64,000 nt of DNA from Sanderia malayensis. Taxonomy: Eukaryota > Cnidaria > Scyphozoa > Semaeostomeae > Pelagiidae. Location: positions 5,694,743 through 5,758,742 of the forward strand of contig RQOL01000374.1 in NCBI GenBank assembly GCA_013076295.1. Direction: 5' to 3'. Positions within the stretch are counted from its first letter, which is position 1, and each line of letters opens with the position of its first letter. A program made the translations under genes and the position numbers. Below, in pieces: positions 11,284 through 23,345 of the stretch. Below the pieces are notes generated by a model. It was given only the letters and a program-made list of their open reading frames with translations. It had not been told where the DNA came from and searched no databases.

Positions 11284-11554
11284 CCGTAAATCCTCGAAAA
11301 AGCCCCCACCTCCGAATAAGCTCTCCCCTTGAACAAGCCCCCATCCTGATAATCATTTGCAAGGATATTGAAGCCAAGTTTCCAGACACTGAAGTTCTTT
11401 AATGAATGTATTGCAAATAGCAGAAAGTTTAAACCAATAACTTTATTGATTGGCTGCATCGTATAGCTTTTATTTTGCTTAATATTGAACAATTATCCAG
11501 CTAAAATTTCGTTTTCGCAAATAAGCCCCCGGGGGCTTATTTGAGGATTTACAG
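11284..11554. mobile_element. 271-bp TA-flanked MITE inside the hAT element
   Basis: It begins CCGTAAATCCTCGAAAAAGC and ends with the inverted counterpart GGCTTATTTGAGGATTTACAG, flanked by TA on both sides (11282-11283 and 11555-11556). GCCCCC runs lie just inside each end. Similar ends occur near 35600-35675, 36262-36385, 52473-52545 and 59485-59570. The TA target suggests a Tc1/mariner-type or similar transposase worked in trans. Confidence 0.85.
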
Positions 11555-12061
11555 TATCCTACGTCAGAATACACCACGTGAAGGAAGACATAGAAATACG
11601 GAAAACATAGTAATTTACGGAAAATGGAATGGAATAAAGGGCTCGGGCTGAGGAATTTACATTCATAAAAAGATGTGTATTGAACATGACAATGAAGGAA
11701 ATAGAAACTAAAAAGTTTGTCAAACTTGAGTTCTAACTAATATTTTTTGCCCTGCGAGACTATAATATTTATTTCAGTTTTGCCCTGCGAACTGCCGTTT
11801 TTCAGGATTGGGGGGTTAACTACCCCCCCCCCTCCAAACCGCCCCAATAGTGACGTCCCTGGTAAAACGACACGACAAGAGTTTGTCAGTAACAGTTCGT
11901 TTTTGTAACATTCACTTCTATCAAGGTATTGTTGTTGGCGCCTTTTTAAAAGTAAATTTGGCAGATTATTTCTTTGTTCAGTCTCGTCTCGTCTTTGTTA
12001 TTTTTGTGAAGTAAAAAACAAGGTTTTGTTTCTCATGGTATCACATTTATGATCAGCAAGA

Positions 12062-15000
12062 ATGGAGCAGACCGTTGGTAAGTACAGGCTATTTTTTATA
12101 AGTAAATAAGCGTATAAAGAGATAAGGTTAAAAATTTTAATAATTTTCTGGTGCCAAATTGTCGGGGAGGAAGGAAAAAATTAATTAGCGGGGGTCGTAT
12201 TTATGTGATGCTGATATCATTGGAAACCAGGGAATGCCTTTTTTTTATCTGCCCCCCCCCCAATTTTAAATCATATTTCCCCATCTCTTTGTGGTAGTGA
12301 TAAAAGAATTATAAGTCACATATATTCATGAACGTTTTCAGGTCAGTATGAGAGATATGAAGCCACGTCCATGCAGGAGGCACTGGCAATTATTCAGAGT
12401 CATGAGCTGATGTACACTCTGCGTAACACCATGAACTGGAGCCCAAAAGATTTCAGGAAATCAGGTACAATTATACGGATTTCTAGATTAATTCTATGCA
12501 ATGCTTAATAAATATCTCCTGTTGAGAAAAAAAATTACCATGAAAGATTGGTGTACAGTGTCTAAGCAGCTCTGAATTTAAATAAAATTATTATGTATGT
12601 ACCTTACATTTTACAAATGAAATCTTCTTCCGTTGGAATGCCGCCCTTTGGGTGATTTGAAGAGGTCTAGCATGGTCCGCAAAGCCAGCCCACTACTGTT
12701 AATGTAATCATATAGGTCTAAATAACTACCATCATTGAAAATTATTGCAGAGAAAAAAGAAACGAATCATAAAGTACAGTGGAACAACGAGAGACGACCT
12801 TTTGATGGTACACCATTCTTCTTGAATGGCTACAAAAAACTGGACTGTCAGCATGGGCAAGATAAACAAGCTACGGCAAAGGATAATCGAAAATCTAGAC
12901 GAAGAGAACGAACGGTTAGTCCTATGCTTTATAATTATCCTTGAGATAAACATGCTAAAACACATATTAGCACAATATGAGCATTAGAGCATATTTAAAA
13001 AAACAATCTAAAATGTACTGCATTTATAATGGTTAGTCTATTATTAAAAGGGGTAATAAATTGCATAGATATTTTGCTAACAAGGGAGTGCACTAATGTT
13101 TCCTCCTTCACTGTAGGGTCAAGATCATGTTTATCAAAGAAATTACACAATGTTTCAAAAAACGAAAAAGTTTGGCTGTCCAGCCCAGATTAAGATTCTA
13201 GAAATTACAGACTTTCCAGACTTCAAGGTAAATAGCCAGGATCACAATAAATTGTTGCTGAAACTCTGCACAGGAAAGTGTGTACTCTCAACTATGTACA
13301 CTTCCGTAATACATTAAATAGATTCGCTGCAATAAACGTAATTGATAAAATTATCCAACTTTAAGATTTCACAAGATACTGAAAGAAGAAGGCGAGATGC
13401 AGGAAAGAAACTAAAAGCTGCGATAGAAAAAAAACGACAAGCTTTCAGCGACAAAAAAGTTCATAGTAATAATTCCTCATATTTCGCAGCATCAATTTCA
13501 TATGGTTGGAACAGTAAGCTGCAAATACAATATAGATTTTCAATAATTCTGCTTTAACAGTGAAATCACGCTTTGTGGAGACATCTTTATATTTTCTCAT
13601 CCTAGAATGCAGGAATTTCACAACAAATAGATTCCAGATTAGTTGAAAAGATTGATGAGTTCGTGAAGGAAGGGGGTAGCAGACGTCAATGAAATGAGGC
13701 GCCATTTAAAGATCTTTGTAAAGAATCAATTATTTGATGGTCAAAACATACCAGATGGAACAAATGCGAGATATTTCCCAACACCAAAAAGTATTCGAAA
13801 TCACATGGTTCATTCGAAGAAGAAACTGCGGCATTCTATGATCGACCAAGATTGCCTTAATGCGAAAATCGAGGAATGGAGAACAACTGATCCCACGTTA
13901 AAAATATTTGTTCGTCCAAAAGCTGCAACTGTTCATGGTGATGATAAGGAAGAAGATCGCAATGGATATGATGATGGCGAAGAGGTGGAGGATGAAGAAG
14001 AGATAAGAGTAACAGATTATAATTCCGAAACTCTTCTTTTCGTATACAAATCAACGTGGCAACAGAGATTGCTGTCTAGATATGGGAATGACTTGGTTCT
14101 TCTTGATGCAACATATCAAACAACAAGATATGTCATACCTCTTTTCTTCATGGTGGTTAAGACAAATATTGATTACCAAATTGCAGCCACTTTTGTTTGC
14201 GAAAGTGAATCAACCGAATCCATAGAAGAAGCTCTCAACATTCTGAAGCAATGGAATCCAGAATTTCGTCCCAAAAACTTCATGACGGACTATTTTAACG
14301 AAGAAATGGCTGCAACAGAAAATGTGTTTAAAGGTATACTACATTCATGCAATTCTGGTTGAGGTTTCCCACAGGTTTCTTCCATCTTATGTTCATAAAG
14401 TTGCCCCTGTCCATCAAAAACTGCTGAAATGACATTATCAGCACTGTTAAAGTGCTAATGTAACGAATTTTTACATAGTGTTTTTATTTCAAAAATCTAT
14501 AGATTTCAATGCACTGATTAACGTGGCGCAAATAAAATTTGCAAATTATGTATACTTTTTTCGCTATTAACCTTCAAAGTAGGCAATTTTGACCTTTTTC
14601 GTGCGAAAACTGAACATCACTGTGATGTCATCAAACGTCGCGTCTGCAACGTCAAGCAGGCTTGCTTTTATTGAAATTCGACATGGCGAGCTGTGAGCGA
14701 GCACACACATGACAGGGATCTCGTCTCGGGGCAAATAAATCATAAAACTATTTACATGTCGTCATAACGGAGACAATTGTACGATTACTCAGTGTTGCGA
14801 AAAAGTATCGTTTCATAATGTTGCTGATAGTATTTCAAAACCAATCAAACAGAACAAGGTCTTTTTAAGGAGTTCAGGAGACAGACATCATTCGCACCCA
14901 CCGACTAGGAGAGCAGGATTTTATTCATTATAGCGCTCATTTTTGCTTTGAAGTAAAGAGAGAGATTGGGAAAGAATTAAAGATGAGATTAAAGCTAAAA

Positions 15001-16703
15001 TCAAAGCTATTCCTGCAATAGATGCAGTAAACAAGCTCGTAAACCAACCCGTGTGACTCTCAGCTTTACTCGGGCCTAAGCACTCCTCGCCCGGAGTGGT
15101 TAGGCCCGAGCCAACCAAAACAAATGTCAAAAGATTTAGCTTTTTGGGGTGATATCGAAGGAATTTTAATTTCCGAAGTTTCTAAAAATAATTCAATGTC
15201 TGCAATTTTGAGCTAAAATAAGTTATTACAAAAAATAAGACCTGGGATAAGCCAAACCAGGGCTACGTGTCGCTCCACAGCAACTCGAAGCAACATTGGC
15301 GACGCGGGATGACGTCACATTTTTTGGAGGTATCCATTTTCAAACTTAAATTGTGTCTCTAACGTGAAACAAAATGACACCAATTTTTTTCAAAACGACG
15401 GCTAAAAGATTCGCCCTTATGTTGGTTCAGCCGGAGCTCAAATATCCCCACCCTGAGTGGAGCTATTAAAAAAAACCAAACGACGTTCGAAAAAACCCAT
15501 TGACTTCCATTGCGAGAAATAATATGGGTCATCACTGTGACGTCACAGCGTTGCAATATTTTTCGCAAAAGGTGGCCTGATTCAAGGTGAAATTAAAGTA
15601 ACTTATACTTGTCAGATGCACGTCAAAATTGCATCAAACTGATCAGTACATCTTTGGTTTTCATTTAAAATAAAAAAATCGATATGTCAAATTTCGTTGC
15701 ATTAGCACTTTAAACCATTACCCATTCAAAATTTCATTTCAGGATGCAAAACATTAATCTGCGATTTTCACAGAGAGCAGGCGTGGGGGAGATGGCTTCG
15801 AAAAACAAGTAATGGCTGTACAACAATAAAGGCAGATGCCCTTAGAATGTTGAGACGCATTGCAAGATCTCAAACCACCGAGGAGGCTAAGCAAGCTGTA
15901 TCCGAAATGAAAGACTCCCCAATATGGAAAAATCCAGCATTCCAAAAGCTAAAACAATATGTAGAAACGTGCTGGTTAAGCATAAAATAAGTATGACATA
16001 GCCCACATTATTTTGTAACGCAGTAACGACAACATCAATTAAAAAATCTCAAAAGGAAAAAACGACTCATAGTGAAATTATATACCAATGATTAATTGCA
16101 ATTTTTTTGCAGAGATGGGTTCAAGCTTACAGGCAGGATAGATTACTGATCAACTGCAACACAAATAACCGTACAGAACGCCAAAGCGAATCATTCAAAT
16201 ATCAGTACCTGAAGAAACACAGCCGGACATCTTTAACAGGGATGCTCACATTGTTAACGGAAGAGTTCTTTGTCGACAAATACAAAAAGTAAGTACATTA
16301 GTCATAAATCTCAAAAAGGAAGGCATTCAACTTTCATATTATTTATCTTTCAATAAGTTGCTATTGTTATGTTGATTAAGCCAGCATTAAACAATTGTTG
16401 ACAGTAGTATTCTTGCTTAGTCGATAAATCTTGTCATTTCAGGTACTGTGCTGGTAATCTTAAACTAAGCAGTCAGTATAGATTGTATTCAAAGGACATA
16501 CCGGAATTTCTAAAAAATCGTCCAAGGGATATGGTTGAATACTGCATGAAAAAATTGATCTTTCTGAAGGCATTGATGATTCCCATGTCATTCAACTTGG
16601 AAATGGTATGTTCAAAGTCCACAGTTTTTCCAGAAACCCGATTGTAGAGCCATATGTATTAGAATTTGGTTATGATCACAAAATGCCAAGCTGCACTTGC
16701 CCT
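12062..16703 (+). pseudogene. MULE transposase gene, 5' part (exons 1-9, interrupted by Gypsy element)
   Basis: MULE transposases cut and move DNA with an RNase H-like DDE core. GT-AG exons that join in frame: 12062-12077 (ATG), 12342-12464, 12751-12914, 13117-13227, 13366-13458, 13606-14333, 15743-~15970, 16113-16288 and 16443 onward. Exon 4 has the FAR1/MULE-like FGCPAQIKILEI strand. Exon 6 has an acidic stretch, then the core: Asp in LVLLDATYQTTRY and Asp in NFMTDYFNEEMAA. Exon 7 has CDFHREQAWGRW. Exon 9 ends in the start of a SWIM finger (PSCTCP). Defects: one extra G in the G-run near 13670, a shift in the A-run near 16550, and no clean donor at the end of exon 7. Intron 6 holds a 1.26-kb element. 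Confidence 0.85.
14450..15710. mobile_element. 1.26-kb non-autonomous TA-flanked element in MULE intron 6
   Basis: It begins AAGTGCTAATGTAACGAA and ends with the inverted TTCGTTGCATTAGCACTT. TA lies on both sides (14448-14449 and 15711-15712). No transposase frame is visible. It contains a strong hairpin at about 15073-15116 with 18-bp arms starting CTCGGGCCTAA. A TTA target (Harbinger-like) is an alternative reading of the ends. Confidence 0.75.
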
Positions 16704-16868
16704 TGTAGTGACTACGTCACTACCGGTATCAACCCCCGGATTGTTGTTGTAGTTTGTTGTAGTTGTGTAACCAATTTAGTTAGTTATATGTTTTGTTAGA
16801 GTACGAACTGACGTGTCTTTTCTTGATCGTGTCTCTACACATACTCGGCAAGCAGGCAGGTTAGAACA
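16704..16868 (+). repeat. 5' LTR of the Gypsy element
   Basis: 165 bp, starts TGTAGTGACTACGTCACTA and ends TTAGAACA. It differs from the 3' LTR at three C/T sites. Confidence 0.95.
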
Positions 16869-16880
16869 CTGGCGACGAGA

Positions 16881-19800
16881 ATGGCTAGTAGTATCATCAC
16901 ACAGCTTCCACCTTTTGATCCAGATGCGACGATTGGTGCTAGTCTTGCCCCATGATGGAAAACGTGGATTTTCGATTTCAATACATACTTGGTCACAAAC
17001 GCCATAGACAACAAGAAACGTAAACGCGCCTTATTGTTATACCTCGCTGGACCTCGTGTAAGAGAGATTTTTCGACATCTGTCCGATACAGGGGCGGACG
17101 ATGATTTTGATAGAGCATTGACAAAGTTGAACGATTACTTTGAACCTCAACGAAACCGTTTATACGAAGTATACAAATTTCGTCAGGCCTTTCAAGACCC
17201 AAGCGAAACAATTGATCAGTACCACACACGTTTACGTGGCCTTGCAGAAACTTGTGAATTTTCGGATGTGGAATTTGAACTTATTCTGCAAATAGCTTTA
17301 CACGGAACATCAAGCCATCTTCGAAAGCAAGCTTTAAAAGACCCGAAAATCAAGTTAAGTGACCTTTTATTAGCTGGCCGCCAAGAGGAAATGAGCAAAT
17401 TTCAAGCTTCAAACATTGAAAACAAAACACAAGATTCCAACTCCACCGTAAACTTTATGCGAAAGAAGGGTAAACAAGAGACAAAACCCCCCAAGAAAAC
17501 CCCTCAAACCTGCAGAAACTGTGGAGGAGAATGGCCCCACACAAACGCAGCCTGCCCTGCAAAAGGAAAAACTTGCCGAGCTTGTGGCAAATCAAACCAC
17601 TTTGCAAACCAATGTCGATCAAACAAAAAGCCCAAACCTAGAGGAAGTTACGTGAAGCCCCTCCATGTGAACAATAGCAGCGATTCAGAAAGCAATTTAG
17701 GGTATTGCTATGCGGTTGGAACAGAGACGAAGAAACACCCAAAAGCAAACATTCTGGTCAATGGATTTACTTTGCGTTTTCTGATAGACACTGGGTCATC
17801 TATCAATGTAATAGACTATGCAACCTTTCAGACTCTTTATGCAACTATACGACTCATCAGTCTGCATTTGAACGTCGTCACTCCAGGTGAAACACAGACC
17901 AAGGAATCTGCGGACCAAGGACTAAAAGACCTTAAAGACTTTCAGGACCCCAAAATCATCAAAATTTTAAACAAAAACCAAACGATTTTTCAAGGACTCG
18001 GTAAACTGAAGAATAAAGAGATAGAATTGTGCATTGACGATGAAGTTCAGCCTGTGGCACAACAGCAACGCAGAATACCTTTCCACCTCAGAGGAAAAGT
18101 TGAACTAGAACTTAAGAAATTGGAGTTGCAGGATATCATTGAGAAAGTTCCAGAAAATGAACAAACTGATTGGGTCTCTCCAATAGTTGTCGTACCCAAA
18201 AAGGAAGGAAAAATACGTCTTTGTGTTGATATGAGAGCCGCCAACACAGCTGTCAAAAGAATCAGGCATCCAATCCCAACAGTAAAAGATATCTCCCTGG
18301 CACTCAATCGATCACAGTATTTCACTAAATTAGATATGTCACAAGCATATCATCAGCTGCCACTACATGCAAAGAGCAGACACATCACAACATTTGCTAC
18401 TCACATGGGTCTATACAGATACAAGCGTCTCAATTACGGCACCAATTCGGCAGCAGAGGTATTTCAGCACACCCTACAACAGGTTTTACAAGGAATACCA
18501 GGTGTTTGCAATTTGGCAGACGATATGTTAGTTTTTGCTCCTTCATACGAGGAACACAACAAAGCTCTTGAAGCATGCCTCCAGAGGCTACAAGAAAATG
18601 GCCTAACATTAAATTTAAGCAAATGCAAATTCCTAAAACGCAATTTGGAATTCTTTGGTTTTCATTTTACAAAGGACGGCACAAAACCAGACCCTAAGAA
18701 GGTCGATGTATTTGTCAACCGCCCCAGACCTACCAATGTCAGTGAACTACGCAGCCTTCTGGGCATGTCCAATTACAGCTCTCAATACATCCATGATTAC
18801 GCTACAGTAACAGAACCACTGCGAAGACTAACCCATAAAGACGAAAAATTCATTTGGGGAACAGAACAAGAGGAAGCCTACCAGAAGCTGAAAACTGCAC
18901 TACTCAGCAGTCCTGTCATGAGTTACTTCGATATCAGTAAAGAAACTGTCGTTTTAGTGGATGCAAGTCCAGTAGGACTGTCTGCGATCCTCTCTCAACG
19001 AAAACACGGATCAAATGAATCGAAAATCATCGCCTACGCCAGCAGATCATTCACAGCTACAGAACAACGATACTCGCAAGCCGAGAAAGAGGCATTAGCC
19101 ATTGTCTGGGGAATAGAGCATTTTCATCTATACCTATACGGTGCTCCGTTCATATTATACACCGATCACAAACCACTCGAACTGATATACTCAAATCCTA
19201 TGTCCAAGCCACCAGCGCGTATCGAACGTTGGATGTTGAGATTACAGCAGTATGATTTTCAAGTTGTCTACAAGAGTGGTGCTGAGAACCCAGCCGATTT
19301 CCTTTCCCGTCATCCTCCAGATATCAACCAGAAAACTCGAAACGAAGCCGAAGAATATGTAAAATTTCTGGCTTACGCAGCTGTTCCGCAAAGCATGACT
19401 TTGGAAGAAGTATCAAATGAAACACAAAAGGATACCACAATCCGTGCAGTAAGAGCCGCTTTTCGGACCGGACATTGGGATACCGACAGTGTACGGGAAT
19501 ACAAGAATATCAAAAATGAAATCACAATGGATAGCGATAACAACATTCTCCTACGAGGATCAAGAATTATTTTACCAACATCCCTTCGTGCCCGTGCGGT
19601 TAAACTTGCTCATGAGGGACATCCAGGTCAATCAAAAACAACTGCCCTCCTTCGCGAATGTGTATGGTTTCCAGGTCTGGGAAAACTCGTAAAGGACGAA
19701 GTGGACAAGTGCATTGCATGCCAAGCCTCATCACAACCCAATCCTCCTGAACCGTTAAATTCAGCGCCAATGCCTTCACACGCGTGGAACGAAGTGAAAA

Positions 19801-20693
19801 TCGACTTCTGTGGACCGTTCCCGACAGGACACTACATCCTTGTAGTTATTGATGTTTACTCACGATACCCGGAGATAGAGCTTCTAAAGTCAACTGCAGC
19901 ACAGAGAGTGATTCCAAAACTTGATATTATCTTCGCTAGGCACGGCATCCCAGAAAAAGTCACAACGGATAATGGACCTCCTTTCAATGGCAAAGAGTTC
20001 AAAACGTACATGACAGAACTCGGAATCAAGTATAATCCAAGCACTCCGCTGTGGCCCCAAGGATACGCGGAAGTTGAGTCGTTTAACAAACCACTTGAGA
20101 AGGCCATCAGAGCAGCTCACATAGAAGGACGACCATGGCAACAAGAGTTGGCTAAATTCCTACTCAATTATCGTTCCTCTCCTCATTCGACGACCAAAGT
20201 ACCACCTGCGGAGATGCTTTTCAACCGTCAGATAAGAGGAAGGTTGCCTGTCCTTCAGAATCGTCACCAAATCGTGGATCGTCATCAAGAAGCGAGAAAC
20301 AATCAAGAAGCTAACAAGGAAAAGAGCAGAAAATATGCAAATCAACGTCGACATGCTAAACAATCTAACCTTCATGTCGGAGACACAGTATTGGTGAAGA
20401 AGCCCAAAGCAAACAAGCTAAGCACAAACTTTGATCCTTCGCCATATAAGATTACGGATATTACAGGAACTAGAATCACAGCAGAACGTGATGGACATGA
20501 AATCGTTAGAAATGCATCGTTTTTCAAAAAGATAGTGGCACAATCCACAAGCGATTCCGATGATGATGATTACGCATTCCCAAAGGAAACAATACCGGAT
20601 GAACAAGCTGTTCAGAGACCTTTCCGCAAGTCAACTCGGTTGAGAAACCAGACTCAGTTTTATGGACAGCCTATCACTTTGAACATTAATTAA
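16881..20693 (+). pseudogene. gag-pol polyprotein gene of the Gypsy element, early nonsense codon
   Basis: One frame from the ATG at 16881 to a TAA at 20691-20693, broken only by a TGA at 16953-16955 (codon 25); from 16989 on it is open for 1234 codons. Visible parts: capsid-like region; two CCHC zinc knuckles (~17510-17620); protease DTGSS (~17789); reverse transcriptase with LADD as active site (~18512); RNase H (VLVDASP ~18955, TDHKP ~19160); integrase HHCC finger (~19607-19720) and a D,D,E core (Asp ~19802, Asp ~19966, Glu ~20071). After DTGSS only about 70 residues lead into the RT linker, shorter than usual, and the rest of the protease is not recognisable. That suggests an in-frame deletion. 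Gag and Pol are in one frame, without a shift. Confidence 0.93.
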
Positions 20694-20723
20694 TAACTTT
20701 ACTTTTTCTAAAAAGGGGAGTGA

Positions 20724-20888
20724 TGTAGTGATTACGTCACTACCGGTATCAACCCCCGGATTGTTGTTGTAGTTTGTTGTAGTTGTGTAACCAACTTAGT
20801 TAGTTATATGTTTTGTTAGAGTACGAACCGACGTGTCTTTTCTTGATCGTGTCTCTACACATACTCGGCAAGCAGGCAGGTTAGAACA
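20724..20888 (+). repeat. 3' LTR of the Gypsy element
   Basis: 165 bp, direct copy of 16704-16868. It is preceded by the polypurine tract and followed by the second target copy gtcct. Confidence 0.95.
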
Positions 20889-20893
20889 GTCCT

Positions 20894-22643
20894 GAATGGA
20901 GGTGCTCTATATATCCATGCAAGCACTTCTTTGCTATTTTCAAGAAGTTTCCTGTGTGGAATTGGTATGCCCTTTCACCTCTCTACATTGAATCTCCATT
21001 CTTGAGATTGGATGAAGTCATCGTAAATACAATTGACATGCCCACAGAAGCTAGTTCCATACAACAACATGATGATGAAGTTGTAGACAAAAGTGATCTG
21101 CTCGATGATAGGACTCTTTATACCGACGAGGCCATAGTTGATTTCACTAGTGAAGTGATTGATAGCACCAAGCCTGGCGAAGAAGAAATAACATAAAAGA
21201 TAGACTTTGGAGTACGATGTCGATTGATTGTCAATGAAATTCGAAATTTAACTTATATTGTTGAACAGCCAGCATTACTTTCAGAAATTGCACAAAAACT
21301 GGAAGAAGTTAAAGACAGTTTGCATGCTGCTTGTGAAAAAGAGAAAGGCTTACCTCTCCTCCCAAGAGAACATAGAGCTGTAAATACGAACATAAATAAA
21401 AAAATGCATTTAAAAAATCTTCCCATGCGAAAAAGATAAAATCCATATTCAAACCGCATTGGAGAAGAAAGAGAACGATACGAGAAGAGACGAAACATAA
21501 GTGTAAATGTAGAAAGGTTGAAATTTGAATCAATCAAACAGGAAAAAGAAATTGTTGATATGAATATGGAACATGCAAATATGACAGAATTTGCTGTCCC
21601 AGTTGTGATACCTAATACATCAGAAAGAGAAATTTCTGACACATCAGACACAGAAAATAGCAAAAACAAGTTTAATATGAACAGTTTTCTCAAGGCAGCA
21701 TCAGATCAGAATAACACTGTTGATCTAACAAATAATAGTGACGCAGAATTAACAATGACAGAGAAACCATTCCCATGGGACTCCATAAGATCGAGCCTAA
21801 CATTCAGAGATTTGAGATCAATTTCCCAAAAGAAAATGCTGATAGACAATGTCATTAACGTGTTCCAAAAAATCATGGCACGAGATTTCAAATTGCAAAT
21901 TGGTCTCCAAGACACTGTTCTTGCACAGAAAATGAAATTCAAAAGCATTCCATCTGGCGAATTTGTACAAATTCTGCATGATGGAAAGTACCACTGGGTA
22001 GCAATAAGCACCTATGGGTGTCAGCAAGGTGAAGTCATTTACATGGACAGTTTTTACTGGCATTATTCCAAGGCACATAATAGAGCAAATATGCTCCATA
22101 CTGAATTTTAGCTTGCCCAAAATAAAGATCAAAGTTGCTTCAGTCCAGCAGCAGCAGAATTCAAAGGACTGTGGACTATTTGCTATTGCTTTCATTCAAA
22201 ACATACTTTCAGGAAAACAATGTGTCACTTCACTATCTTTGGATCAGACACATATGAGGTCCCATATTCTTCATGCCATCTTGAATGACAAACTGACAGC
22301 CTTCCCAGAAGCTAAGCAAGCAAAGTCAAGGTGTGCTGGAAAAATAATTGAAATTGACATATATTGCATTTGTCGTCAAATTTGAGCAAAGGGTGATTTA
22401 AAGCACCCTTGCAAGTACGTTATATTTTAATAATATATACTACATTCTGCTCACCACTCACTAATGATTGCAGACGTCAGTTATGATCAATATTTGTGCT
22501 TTCTTTACAGAAAAATGGCAGAGTGTAGTCAGTGTGGTGAATTGTACCATCAGATGTGTCAACGTATCCCTGACGAAGTTTTCAAGATGAAGAAGTTTGT
22601 TTGGCTCTGCGAAGCATGTCGGAAAGATGTCGATCATCTTTAG
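20894..22643 (+). pseudogene. MULE gene, 3' part: SWIM finger, Ulp1-like protease, PHD finger
   Basis: This continues the exon cut by the Gypsy element. Across the insertion the codons read CTCP then EWRCSIYPCKHFFAIF, a SWIM zinc finger (CxC...CxH), which binds DNA or protein. Further on is a Ulp1/C48 cysteine-protease core with His in KYHWVAIST, Asp in VIYMDSF, and Gln/Cys in SVQQQQ and SKDCGLFAIAF; such proteases remove SUMO-like tags. The last part is a PHD finger split by an intron: YCICRQI (~22360) and the exon 22511-22643 with CSQCGELYHQMC and WLCEAC. Defects: TAA at 21194-21196, TAA at 21437-21439, and a frameshift near 22060 between the Asp and the Cys. The last donor is unclear. Confidence 0.82.
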
Positions 22644-22942
22644 AACATTTCCATGTATTGTTTCTTGTATGTGTCCTTCTCCCCGTTTTCACTTCTACTT
22701 ATGTAATTTCCGTTATGTTTATTTGTTTATTTACTCTTTATTGACTGTGTGCAGATCTGTAATGGTGATCTTAAAAAGTCACAACCATCAGAGTCTTTCA
22801 ATGATGAGCCGAGGCCATGATTGTTAGTTGTTGCAGCAGTAATGTTACGAGTGTTATCACTTCTCGACAACGAACGATGCGATCTGTCGATTCCGAAAAT
22901 ATATAATGCTCGCGACCCGCGACGGACGAACGAAAAATACTT

Positions 22943-23005
22943 CTGCGTGGCAAGAGCCTCACAGAGGGAGAACGTCGGTTTGCCTGGTGATATCTATCAC
23001 TAACC
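22943..23005 (-). repeat. right terminal inverted repeat of the MULE
   Basis: 63 bp, inverted copy of 10676-10738. The core ggagaacgtcggtttgcc is identical in inverted form. It is followed by the target copy ggtttttgt. Confidence 0.92.
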
Positions 23006-23345
23006 GGTTTTTGTCTCAGATAATTAACACATACGTTATCTTCCTTTCTTTAAATATTTGTTCTAAAACATTCTTCACAATTCAAGTTCATTTGTGCCGC
23101 ATGACAGAAGCATCCTTATCAAAAAGGCACTCTTAATTTTTTTCTTGTACATGATTTAGCGTTTTGTGTATATAACCAAGGTTAAAGGTTAATTAATACA
23201 TCTAAATTTGAAATATTTAACACATCAGCAGTTTACTCTTGCACTTTTGTTGGTATAAAATGAGAACAAATTCAATTTTGCACACAGGGTCTAATAAATT
23301 AAGCACATATTTTTCTTGCTTTAGATTTCATTTCAAACTTTCATT

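Larger units (their letters stand above)
10784..11861. mobile_element. internally deleted hAT element with perfect 8-bp target duplication
   Basis: It begins CAGGGACGTCACT at 10784 and ends AGTGACGTCCCTG at 11861. It is flanked by gtaaaacg at 10776-10783 and 11862-11869, a perfect 8-bp duplication as hAT elements make. Internally it keeps only a short minus-strand remnant of a hAT transposase C-terminus and holds a MITE. G-rich and C-rich runs lie just inside the two ends. Confidence 0.93.
16704..20888 (+). mobile_element. Ty3/Gypsy LTR retrotransposon with 165-bp LTRs
   Basis: Two 165-bp direct repeats (TG...CA) bound a single gag-pol frame. A primer-binding-like TGGCGACGAGAATGG starts one base after the 5' LTR (16870), and a purine tract AAAAAGGGGAG lies at 20710-20720 before the 3' LTR. 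The target copies are gccct (16699-16703) and gtcct (20889-20893), 4 of 5 identical. The LTRs differ at only three sites that I can see, all C/T, so insertion is fairly recent. Domain order PR-RT-RNaseH-IN is that of Ty3/Gypsy; no envelope frame is present. It is inserted in the SWIM-finger exon of the MULE. Confidence 0.96.
10676..23005. mobile_element. Mutator-like (MULE) DNA transposon, autonomous-type but decayed
   Basis: Both ends carry the same inverted sequence: left 10676-10738, right 22943-23005, matching at about 57 of 63 positions and starting GGTT..TGATAGATATCACC. The 9 bp outside are tgtttttgt (10667-10675) and ggtttttgt (23006-23014), 8 of 9 identical, the target length typical of MULEs. 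Inside is one long plus-strand, intron-containing gene with MULE transposase, SWIM, Ulp1 protease and PHD domains. Without the later hAT, intronic and Gypsy insertions the element would be roughly 5.8 kb. The transposase gene has frameshifts and stops, so this copy is unlikely to be active. Confidence 0.92.

Noticed and set aside
11028..11402. 124-codon plus-strand frame in the hAT element
   Set aside because: It is antisense to the hAT transposase tail and runs into the MITE; no domain.
16704..20888. Endogenous retrovirus with envelope
   Set aside because: After the integrase only a short tail precedes the purine tract and LTR; no envelope-like frame is present.
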